Origin: Bacillota bacterium
GTDB taxonomy: Bacteria > Bacillota > Clostridia > Acetivibrionales > DSM-1351
Length of the DNA stretch: 64,000 nucleotides
Assembly (NCBI GenBank): GCA_023397905.1
Contig: JAEWSZ010000182.1
Span: 86,666-150,665 of the forward strand
Direction: 5' to 3'
Part shown: positions 1 to 7,792 of the stretch, in pieces
How the letters are laid out: each line of letters starts with the position of its first letter
Position numbering within the stretch: position 1 is the stretch's first letter
Notes under the pieces: model-generated
What the model was told of the DNA's origin: nothing
What the model saw: only the letters and a program-made list of their open reading frames with translations
Database searches by the model: none
Position numbers and translations under genes: made by a program

Positions 1-2
1 CG

Positions 3-491
3 ATAATGGCAATGCCTAAAAACTATATAGAAAAATGCAGTTTTTTCATAATAGGCAGAAGTATTGATGAAAGTGTTTATAAAGAAGTATTAAGCTTAGA
101 AGAATTATATCCCGAACAGGTGACGCTAATTAATGAAGTTTCACGAAATGAGATAAGAGATGTTTATAGTCAATGTGATGCAATAATATGTGCTTCAAGA
201 GATGACCCGATGCCTGTATTTATGACGGAATGTTTAATGCTATCCAAAATAGCAATATGCTCCGAAAATACAGGCACGGCGTCCTTAATGCAGGATGGCG
301 TAAATGGTTTTATTTATGAGGATAATGATTATATGAAATTGAAAGAAAAAATAATGTATGTAATTGATAACTATGAGAATTTAGAAAAAGTTAAGATAGA
401 AGGAAGAAAAACATATGAAATGTATTTTACCAAAGAGGCATTTCATAGTAAAATTACAAAGGTAGTTAATAATCTTCTGAATGAGGTTTAA
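3..491 (+). CDS. Glycosyltransferase family 4, C-terminal part (5' end outside window)
   Basis: The frame is open from the first bases and only the C-terminal half of a GT-B glycosyltransferase is present, so the ATG at 6 is probably internal. The visible part has the nucleotide-sugar binding region: SRDDPMPVFMTE sits where GT4 enzymes carry their acidic E-x7-E motif, and NTGTASLMQDGVNGFIYE matches the usual Gly-rich loop before the last helices. It would act in the cytoplasm, adding a sugar to a lipid-linked glycan. The stop lies 3 bp before the next GT4 gene, so the two are co-transcribed. Donor and acceptor cannot be read from the sequence. Confidence 0.8.
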   Translation: MMAMPKNYIEKCSFFIIGRSIDESVYKEVLSLEELYPEQVTLINEVSRNEIRDVYSQCDAIICASRDDPMPVFMTECLMLSKIAICSENTGTASLMQDGVNGFIYEDNDYMKLKEKIMYVIDNYENLEKVKIEGRKTYEMYFTKEAFHSKITKVVNNLLNEV

Positions 492-494
492 GAT

Positions 495-2156
495 ATGACA
501 GGTGAGCATGAAGCCTTTAAAAAGTTAATCAAAGATAATAATAATGTTAAGGATGTAATATGTCATAACTTTACTTATAAGGGTGAAGATAATTATAGTT
601 CAGGTGAAGATAACTCATTATTTGTTGCTAATTTAAAGAAAAAAACTAATTGGATCAAAGTAACTCATAAAATAGACGGCAATATAGACGGGCTTCGTGT
701 AAAATTTTATTATGCCTGTGCGCTTGATAACGAGTTTAATGAAGTTCAATCACTGGAGCTAGGTTTTATGGACGGTGAAACCTATACGTACATAGTTAAG
801 CTCGAAAATGGTACATACGATGCTCTTAGATTCGACTTTGGATTTAAGCCCATAGACTTTAGATTCCAAAAATTTTTAATTGGTAAACCTAATTTTATGG
901 AAATGTTTATTCAAAATGTAAAAACATTTGCCAGAAAAATCCATACAGTTTTTAGTTTTATGAAGGAAAATAATGTCAGTTTTTTGAAAATATTAAAAAA
1001 AGTTTTTGACCTGGGACTAAAACAAACAATAAAGAATGCTAAAACAGCAACTACAAATGTTTTAAAAGAAGCTAATTCTAGCAAAACCAATATACAGGTT
1101 GTAGAACCATATAGAGTAGAAATAAAGAATGAGCTTTTACCGGAAAGAAAAAAGGTTCTGCATTTTATAGAGAATTTCTATACAGGAGGCTCTTCCAGAC
1201 TAATCATAGATATAATAGAGCATTATGGTCATATATATAGCCATAAGATACTGACAATGGCATACAGAGGTGCAGATGAGTTTTTAAATATTGACGTACA
1301 GGTAATTGATATAAACAATAAAAAAAGTACATTGGATATTATAAACCAATATAGTCCCGATATCATACATACACATATTTGGGAAGGCGAGTGGTATGAA
1401 AAGGTTTTTGACTTGCTTGAAAATGTCAGCTGCAAAATAATTGAAAATATTAATACACCGGTAAAACCTATTTTAAGAGATTATATAGATAAATATGTTT
1501 TTGTCAGTAAGTATGTATTGGAGAATTTTCACAATGCTTTAGATAAAAAAAGTATGGTGATTTATCCGGGATCAAACTTTGAAATGTTTTCAAGGAATCT
1601 GCATGGAGACTATTTGGCCAGAGACACTATAGGAATGGTCTATAGACTTGGATATGACAAGTTAAACCAGCATTCGATAGATGTATTTATAAAAACAGCA
1701 CAAAAAAGGCCTCAAACAAAGATCATTATAGTTGGTGGAGGTCCACAATACGAATATTACGTTAATAAAGTGAAAAATGCAGGCTTAATAAAAAATTTTG
1801 TTTTTACAGGCTATGTACCTTATATAGATTTACCTGCGTGGTATGAAAAGTTTACAATATTTGTAGCACCTGTATGGAAGGAAAGTTTTGGACAGGTATC
1901 TCCTTTTGCAATGAGTATGGGAATGCCGGTAGCAGGTTATGATATCGGTGCATTAAATGAAATCATAAATAATAAAAGTTTACTTGCACCTCCTGATGAT
2001 TCAGATAAACTATCAGATATTATTGTTGAATTGCTAAATGATTATGACAGATGTAAAGTAATTGGCAGACTAAATCAGGAAAGGGCATGGAGTAAGTTTG
2101 GTGTGAAAACGATGGTGGATGATTATAATAAGTTGTATAATGAACTTACAAGATGA
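495..2156 (+). CDS. Glycosyltransferase family 4 with N-terminal extension
   Basis: 553 residues. The GT-B fold occupies about residues 215-553: KVLHFIENFYTGGSS opens the N-terminal Rossmann lobe, HTHIWEG is the acceptor-side motif, IVGGGPQYEYY opens the second lobe, and KESFGQVSPFAMSMGMPV is the donor-binding segment. Residues 1-130 are a separate strand-rich region of unknown role, joined by a basic helical stretch (about 130-200); typical GT4 enzymes are only 350-400 residues. The gene starts 3 bp after the previous GT4 gene, with GAGG just upstream of the ATG, and is followed at once by an epimerase gene. Specificity is unknown. Confidence 0.82.
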   Translation: MTGEHEAFKKLIKDNNNVKDVICHNFTYKGEDNYSSGEDNSLFVANLKKKTNWIKVTHKIDGNIDGLRVKFYYACALDNEFNEVQSLELGFMDGETYTYIVKLENGTYDALRFDFGFKPIDFRFQKFLIGKPNFMEMFIQNVKTFARKIHTVFSFMKENNVSFLKILKKVFDLGLKQTIKNAKTATTNVLKEANSSKTNIQVVEPYRVEIKNELLPERKKVLHFIENFYTGGSSRLIIDIIEHYGHIYSHKILTMAYRGADEFLNIDVQVIDINNKKSTLDIINQYSPDIIHTHIWEGEWYEKVFDLLENVSCKIIENINTPVKPILRDYIDKYVFVSKYVLENFHNALDKKSMVIYPGSNFEMFSRNLHGDYLARDTIGMVYRLGYDKLNQHSIDVFIKTAQKRPQTKIIIVGGGPQYEYYVNKVKNAGLIKNFVFTGYVPYIDLPAWYEKFTIFVAPVWKESFGQVSPFAMSMGMPVAGYDIGALNEIINNKSLLAPPDDSDKLSDIIVELLNDYDRCKVIGRLNQERAWSKFGVKTMVDDYNKLYNELTR

Positions 2157-2171
2157 AAAATGGAGAAAAAA

Positions 2172-3095
2172 ATGGAAACATGTTTAGTATTAGGTGCCGG
2201 TGGGTTTCTGGGGAAAAATCTGTGTAAAGATCTTGCAAAGCAATATCATGTCATAGCTTATGATTTGAGAAAAAGCACTGAATTAAATAGTATTGAGAAT
2301 ATTGAAATGGTTGCAGGAAACTTTGTGGAGATGCAGGATTTTTCAAATATACTGCAAGGCGTCGACAAAGTATTTCATTTTATATGTACTACTATTCCGT
2401 CTGAGGGTACAAGTCATATAGATAAAGAAATAATTGAAAATATCGTGCCTACTGTACGCCTTTTGAACAGTATGGTTCAATGCGGAGTAAAAGAAATTAT
2501 ATTCCCATCATCAGGAGGAACTGTATATGGAGAAACCGGCGATCATATTAACAAGATAACGGATAGGTTAAATCCGATTTGCAGCTATGGAGTACAGAAG
2601 AAAGTTATAGAAAGCTATTTGGAGTTTTTTGGACTGTATCATGGAATTAACTATAAAATAGTAAGGATATCCAATCCATATGGAATAGGACAAAGTCCTC
2701 AAAAGCCGCAAGGGGTTATACCTATTTTTATTTACAAATTGTTTAATAAAGAGTCTATTACTGTTTATGGAGATGGCAATAGTCAAAGAGATTACATATA
2801 TATGCCAGATTTAGTTGATGCTTTGATAAAAGTTGCCCATTATAGTGGCAGTGAACATATATTTAACATTGGCTCGGGAAGAGCACATTCCCTGCATGAG
2901 ATTATTGATATAATCACAGAAAAATCAGGTATGGATTTTTCTAATATTATGTATAAAGACATAAGAAAATGTGATGTTTCAAAAAACCTGATAGATATTT
3001 CAGCTACGCAGAAAGAGCTTGATTGGGCTCCATGTGTTGATGTTGAAACTGGTATATCTATTTTATTAGATTATTATAAAGCTCATAATAGTTAA
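2172..3095 (+). CDS. NAD-dependent sugar epimerase/dehydratase (extended SDR)
   Basis: About 307 residues. The N-terminal VLGAGGFLGKNL is the G-x-x-G-x-x-G dinucleotide loop; SSGGTVYG supplies the catalytic Ser region and SYGVQK the Y-x3-K pair, followed by the usual RISNPYGIGQ segment. It belongs to the UDP-glucose 4-epimerase/dTDP-glucose dehydratase group and would interconvert a nucleotide-sugar for the neighbouring transferases. An in-frame ATG exists at 2160, but GGAG at 2162-2165 is correctly spaced for the ATG at 2172, which puts the Rossmann motif at the usual distance from the N-terminus. Substrate not determinable. A hairpin follows the gene and probably ends this transcript. Confidence 0.85.
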   Translation: METCLVLGAGGFLGKNLCKDLAKQYHVIAYDLRKSTELNSIENIEMVAGNFVEMQDFSNILQGVDKVFHFICTTIPSEGTSHIDKEIIENIVPTVRLLNSMVQCGVKEIIFPSSGGTVYGETGDHINKITDRLNPICSYGVQKKVIESYLEFFGLYHGINYKIVRISNPYGIGQSPQKPQGVIPIFIYKLFNKESITVYGDGNSQRDYIYMPDLVDALIKVAHYSGSEHIFNIGSGRAHSLHEIIDIITEKSGMDFSNIMYKDIRKCDVSKNLIDISATQKELDWAPCVDVETGISILLDYYKAHNS

Positions 3096-3122
3096 TATGT
3101 TTTAGATTAGTATTATTTATTA

Positions 3123-3150
3123 ACCACTTATTAGAGGTGGTATTTTATTG
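3123..3150 (+). terminator. Intrinsic terminator after the epimerase gene
   Basis: ACCACTT (3123-3129) pairs with AGGTGGT (3135-3141) with one G-U pair around the loop ATTAG, followed by a T-rich tract. It sits 28 bp after the epimerase stop and before a new ribosome binding site. Confidence 0.6.
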
Positions 3151-3222
3151 TTTAATAACTGATGGATAATCTTACCTCGTTTGATGTCATAAAGAAAGCA
3201 TAAATTTAAGGAGTATGGTTAT

Positions 3223-6200
3223 ATGGATGATTTTATAAAAAAAATTCAGAATCAAGTGACAAGTTTTTTGCCGAAGAATTCCAGGGTAGCACTAAAAAGC
3301 GCGGCGATTTCTTTTGGATTGGCTTTAATTGGTTCTTTGATATGTTATTTTATTTTCAGAAACGGTATACAACCGTATCATGATATTGTTGTCGGTAACA
3401 TTACCTTACCAGGTATATTCAAAAATATTGATTTTTATACATACTTTACTTTTATATTTGTATATATAATTGCGTTTTTAATTCTTATAAGAACCAATAA
3501 TAAAAGACATATGGATAATTATTATTTTAAGAATAAATTTGGTTTATTCCATATTGTTTTGGGGATAATACCTGTTTTTATATTTATGGCATTAAAAATG
3601 GGTGTATTCCCAATATTCAATTTGTGTTTTTATTTATTCTTGTTTTTAATTGCGCTTTATCTTTCAAAATCGAAATTGGATTCAGAAAATATTGAAAAAA
3701 TAATAACTTCTTTATTTTTTACATACCTGTCTTCTTCAGGGGTTTTAGCAGCTGCTGGATATTTTTCGCCAAGTCTTGCTGATAGAGGAACGAAATATTT
3801 TGTACCGGCATTATGGGTTATTTTATGCATGGAGGGATTTGTAATATATTTGATTTGTACTTCGGCGAAAATAAATAAAAATAGAGTGATTGATTTATTT
3901 TCTATTGTTACACAGATTTTAGTTCCATTATGCATGTTTAGTTTAATAAACACTAGATACATATATAAGGGAAATGGATACAAACCGGTACAATATGATA
4001 ATTTCATAAAGTTGGTAATTACTTCAATTATATTACTTATGGTTATCAATATTGTTACTTTAGCCATATCACTTATTAAAAAAAGGCGAATACAAAGTGT
4101 TTATATAAGCAGTATTATATCGTTTGTATCAGTATGCTTCTGGAATACAGGGTATAACCTTTTAATAAATACCGATCAATTTCATACAGGTGAAACAGCT
4201 GTTGTCTACCAACAGATTGTCCATCTTGGTCAAAAATGGGGAACTGAATTCGTTTCAGTGCTTCAAGGCCTGGGCTTTTCTTTATCAGGTCTGAATGAGT
4301 TGGTTTTTGGCGGAACATATGCAACATATGTGCAAGCGCAAAATCTTCTTCTGGTATTATCTGCAGTTTTAACTGTAATATTACTTTACCCAGTTATAGA
4401 GCATAAATGGCTTATTCTGCTGATAGCCCCTGTTATGCCTTTATTTTACATGAATAGGATTTTTCTAATAGCTCCTGTATTTTTACTTCTTTTAAATCCA
4501 AAAATAATAAAGAATCCGATTAAGTGGTCCTATTGTTATATATTAACCTGTATACTTCATGTATTATATCAGCCTACATATGGAGGTGCTGTCGCAGCTT
4601 CCTTGATTCCTGCATTGTTATTAATTTGGTATAAGGAGTTAAAAAATAAATCTATTTATAACTTGAAAAGCTTTAGTGACAGGATCAAAATAGGGATATT
4701 TCTCTTAAGTGTTTTAGCCATTGGACTTCTTTGCCTACCTATGATATTGAATGCAATGCATTTCTTAAGAATGAATGGCTATGAAACAATGATAGCCAAT
4801 GGTTTAAGTGTAATACAAACACTCAAGTATACACCAAATTATTTAACCGGATACACACTTTTGGATATGGTAATACAATTTATATTTAAGTTTGGCTCAG
4901 GTTTAGCTGCAGTTATAATAATGATTTATATGTTGTTGACATATGTAATAAAGCAAAAAGACCATGTCAAGATGATTCAAGGCTTTATTATGACCATATC
5001 TGCAGGGATTGCCTTTTTTCTTATGCTTCCGGCTGTATTCACCAGAATAGATCCAGGTACATCAAGAATTGGAGGATTGGGATTTATATACTTTGGTTTC
5101 TTTATTCCTATTTTAATTTATTTATATAGAAAAGACGTTAAAAATAAGAAGATTGCCGGGGTTATATGCGGGTTATGTTTGTGTACAGGTTTTTATGTAA
5201 CATTCCCACCCTATTTACAAATTCATGAGAAAGCAAATAGCATAGTTAATGTACCCGATGATGCAGCTTATGCAAAACCAGAAGAAACAGGCCTTAAAAA
5301 TCTAGGGTATGCTTTCGTACAAAATGAACAATATTTGCATGAGTCGATGGTTATAAATGAAGTTTGTAATTATCTTTTAAAGGGAAACCAGACTTACTAT
5401 GATTTTACTGATAAAAGTATTTATTACTTGCTAACTAACAGGAAAGTACCAGGATTATATGTTTCTTCAATGGTAGCAGCTAATGAGACATTGCAGAATG
5501 AATCGATTGAAAGGCTCAAAAATAATGATATACCATTGATTTTTATTAATCAGCCGTTAAGATATATGGGAGTCAGTGAGTCATTACGTAGTTATAGAAT
5601 ATATAGATACTTTGTAGAACAAGACTATAAGTTTATAACTTATAAAAACTGTAATTTCCTGGTTAGGAAAGATATAGATTTAACTCCGATTCAAAAAGAT
5701 ATTGAGCTAGTGGACTTAAGCAGTCGTATTGGTTTATATGATGACCAAATTGATGAGTCAACTTATAGCTCGACAAATTTACAGGAATTATCCGAAAAAA
5801 ATATAAGTATTAATAATAGTATTAAAGTCGAAAATGACAAGATGCTTATAACAGGGGTTGATCCATATCTGGTATTTGCAGCTAATGGTCAGGTTGATTT
5901 TAACAAAATACAATTAGTAGAGATAAACTTAAAAAACAGGCCTTCAGTTGGTATGACCGGGCAATTATTTGTCCAGACAGAAAAGGTAGGGCATAATGAG
6001 AATAATTCGATACACTTTGATATGAAGACAAAACGCATCTTAATACCGCTATATAAATACGAGCAGTTTAAGCTTGATTCAAAGCTTATAAATTTACGTT
6101 TGGATTTCGATAATGTGCCCAATAATACAGATGTATCGGTTGACAATATAAAACTATATAGCTTGACTGATACACAGAAAGAGGAACTGACACAACAGTA

Positions 6201-6690
6201 TGCTAAAATAGCAAGGAATGAAACTGATAACAGATTAGACGATGCATTCCATCAGATGTATTTGATGCAGTTGCCATATCAATGGGGGCACAGCTTTAAA
6301 CTTATGCAGGATAGATTTTTACCCCGTGAAACAGCTGAAAGTAATAGAAAAGATATAGAAGTAAATAATTCTCAGGTAAATGTTCATTTTGATATGAAAC
6401 AAGTAATTCCTGGAAGTAAAGGTGAATTTTTAAGACTAAAGCTGAACTACAGTGATAACAAAAAACGAAATGCGGTATTGGTGGTAAAGGGGATTGATGA
6501 AAATGGTAATTCTTTGTCTGAAGAGTTCCAATTTACTACGGCAAGTGATAATCTATTGATACCCGTCGGCTCATCACCAAACTGTTTACAGGCCAAAGAA
6601 ATAACAGGTTTTGACTTGTACCTTATTCCTGATATTGCATCATATGACGTCAAAATTGAAGATGCTCAGATGTATCAACTAGCTAAATAG
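3223..6690 (+). CDS. Very large polytopic membrane protein, probable GT-C type glycosyltransferase
   Basis: 1155 residues. Roughly residues 20-690 hold about a dozen or more hydrophobic segments; about 690-1155 is soluble and should face outward. The soluble part looks like two beta-rich modules: one around 870-990 ending in VSVDNIKLYSL, the other around 1045-1155 starting at NNSQVNVHFDMK and ending in VKIEDAQMYQL. Such modules resemble carbohydrate-binding jelly rolls, but I recognise no named family. A luminal-type loop with DQFHTGETAVVYQQ could be the acidic loop of a GT-C enzyme using a polyprenyl-phosphate sugar; this is inference. AAGGAG lies at good distance before the ATG. The next genes are the small EamA pair, fitting a lipid-linked-sugar pathway. 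Confidence 0.6.
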   Translation: MDDFIKKIQNQVTSFLPKNSRVALKSAAISFGLALIGSLICYFIFRNGIQPYHDIVVGNITLPGIFKNIDFYTYFTFIFVYIIAFLILIRTNNKRHMDNYYFKNKFGLFHIVLGIIPVFIFMALKMGVFPIFNLCFYLFLFLIALYLSKSKLDSENIEKIITSLFFTYLSSSGVLAAAGYFSPSLADRGTKYFVPALWVILCMEGFVIYLICTSAKINKNRVIDLFSIVTQILVPLCMFSLINTRYIYKGNGYKPVQYDNFIKLVITSIILLMVINIVTLAISLIKKRRIQSVYISSIISFVSVCFWNTGYNLLINTDQFHTGETAVVYQQIVHLGQKWGTEFVSVLQGLGFSLSGLNELVFGGTYATYVQAQNLLLVLSAVLTVILLYPVIEHKWLILLIAPVMPLFYMNRIFLIAPVFLLLLNPKIIKNPIKWSYCYILTCILHVLYQPTYGGAVAASLIPALLLIWYKELKNKSIYNLKSFSDRIKIGIFLLSVLAIGLLCLPMILNAMHFLRMNGYETMIANGLSVIQTLKYTPNYLTGYTLLDMVIQFIFKFGSGLAAVIIMIYMLLTYVIKQKDHVKMIQGFIMTISAGIAFFLMLPAVFTRIDPGTSRIGGLGFIYFGFFIPILIYLYRKDVKNKKIAGVICGLCLCTGFYVTFPPYLQIHEKANSIVNVPDDAAYAKPEETGLKNLGYAFVQNEQYLHESMVINEVCNYLLKGNQTYYDFTDKSIYYLLTNRKVPGLYVSSMVAANETLQNESIERLKNNDIPLIFINQPLRYMGVSESLRSYRIYRYFVEQDYKFITYKNCNFLVRKDIDLTPIQKDIELVDLSSRIGLYDDQIDESTYSSTNLQELSEKNISINNSIKVENDKMLITGVDPYLVFAANGQVDFNKIQLVEINLKNRPSVGMTGQLFVQTEKVGHNENNSIHFDMKTKRILIPLYKYEQFKLDSKLINLRLDFDNVPNNTDVSVDNIKLYSLTDTQKEELTQQYAKIARNETDNRLDDAFHQMYLMQLPYQWGHSFKLMQDRFLPRETAESNRKDIEVNNSQVNVHFDMKQVIPGSKGEFLRLKLNYSDNKKRNAVLVVKGIDENGNSLSEEFQFTTASDNLLIPVGSSPNCLQAKEITGFDLYLIPDIASYDVKIEDAQMYQLAK

Positions 6691-6718
6691 AATAATAAAT
6701 GGAGATTGAGTATAAACA

Positions 6719-7078
6719 ATGTTAAAAGATAAAAAGCTATGGATTGGAATAATATTGATGGTAGTATCCTCTTTGATTACTAGTATTGGTCAATTGATGT
6801 GGAAGCTGTCGGCCGAAAACAATTTAATATGGATGTACATATTAGGTTTTGCGTTATATGGAATAGGTGCATTTCTTATGATTATTGCATTTAAATTTGG
6901 CGAATTATCAGTTCTGCATCCAATGATGAGTGTTGGATATATTATGTCAATTATTTTGGGGGCTGTTATTTTAAATGAAAATATCTCGAGTCACAAACTA
7001 TTAGGAATTGGTTTAATCATAGTTGGAATGTTTTTCTTGGGACACAGCGGTTCGAAAAGGGAGGGAGAATTGAAATGA
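6719..7078 (+). CDS. Small 4-TM EamA/SMR-type half-transporter, ArnE/ArnF-like subunit 1
   Basis: 119 residues with four hydrophobic segments and almost no loops, half the size of a full EamA transporter. SIGQLMWKLSAEN in the first helix region and the LSVLHPMMSVGYIMSIILGA segment (helix 3, conserved Pro and Gly) are typical of the EamA/SMR fold. In E. coli, ArnE and ArnF (about 110-130 residues) form a two-subunit flippase for undecaprenyl-phosphate-aminoarabinose. The stop overlaps the next start in an ATGA junction, as expected for two subunits of one complex. The transported lipid-linked sugar is not known. Confidence 0.7.
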   Translation: MLKDKKLWIGIILMVVSSLITSIGQLMWKLSAENNLIWMYILGFALYGIGAFLMIIAFKFGELSVLHPMMSVGYIMSIILGAVILNENISSHKLLGIGLIIVGMFFLGHSGSKREGELK

Positions 7079-7422
7079 GTATTGGTATCCTTTCTTTAAT
7101 GATATTTGTAATGACTGTTTCAGGTACATTTGGAGCATTATTTTTTAAAAGGGCAATAAGTAGACAAGCGGGAGTTAATATTATTAAACTTGCTCTCACA
7201 CCAAGTTTGTATATTGGGGGATTATTTTATGTATTGGGTGCATCAACAAATATAATATTACTACGGTTTATGGATTACTCAGTAATTTACCCGATGACTT
7301 CACTTACATATATCTGGACATTGATAGTTTCATATCTTATGTTGGGTGAGAAGATCACACGGGACAAGCTTTTTGCTATATTCTTTATTGTAGCAGGTGT
7401 TGTTGTTTTGAATATTAAGTAA
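7075..7422 (+). CDS. Small 4-TM EamA/SMR-type half-transporter, ArnE/ArnF-like subunit 2
   Basis: 115 residues, four hydrophobic segments. FGALFFKRAIS in helix 1 and YSVIYPMTSLTYIWTLIVSY in helix 3 parallel the same positions of the preceding protein, so the two are paralogous halves. Translation is coupled to the upstream gene by the 4-bp ATGA overlap, with GGGAGG inside the upstream coding end as ribosome binding site. The likely role is the second half of a heteromeric flippase moving a polyprenyl-phosphate sugar to the outer face for the GT-C enzymes encoded around it. Function is inferred from size, pairing and neighbours. Confidence 0.7.
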   Translation: MSIGILSLMIFVMTVSGTFGALFFKRAISRQAGVNIIKLALTPSLYIGGLFYVLGASTNIILLRFMDYSVIYPMTSLTYIWTLIVSYLMLGEKITRDKLFAIFFIVAGVVVLNIK

Positions 7423-7792
7423 TAGATCATAATAATTCTTTTGAATAAGAGAAACCGTTAAACGAGGTAAAAAAGAATGAATTAAAATGAGAATATTGTG
7501 TTTTGATAGATTGTTTTTCTATATATCGACATGAACTGGCTTAAAGTTGTGAGGAGAGAAAATATGAGGTGTCTAGTGTTATACAATTTTTTATTCGTCA
7601 AACCCAAATTATGAAGGCTTATTTATTCAATAATAAATAGTAAGTTATATCTTTTTGAGCAATAAGTTATGAGAATATAAGAAATGTTAAATGTATATTA
7701 ATTTAAAATTTCTTATATATGTATATAGGTTTAATTTTAGTATTTGTTATTTATCTTATCATATATAATTTTTAAATTTAAGAGGAGAGGCT
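7423..7792. other. AT-rich gap with a possible gene remnant
   Basis: 370 bases with no intact gene. At 7553-7640 a good ribosome binding site (GAGGAGAG) precedes an ATG at 7564 that reads MRCLVLYNFLF; in the next frame the sequence continues SSNPNYEGLFIQ and then stops. Read across the frame change this looks like the N-terminus of a glycosyltransferase, so it may be a decayed gene start. The rest is strongly AT-rich without recognisable structure. Confidence 0.35.
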
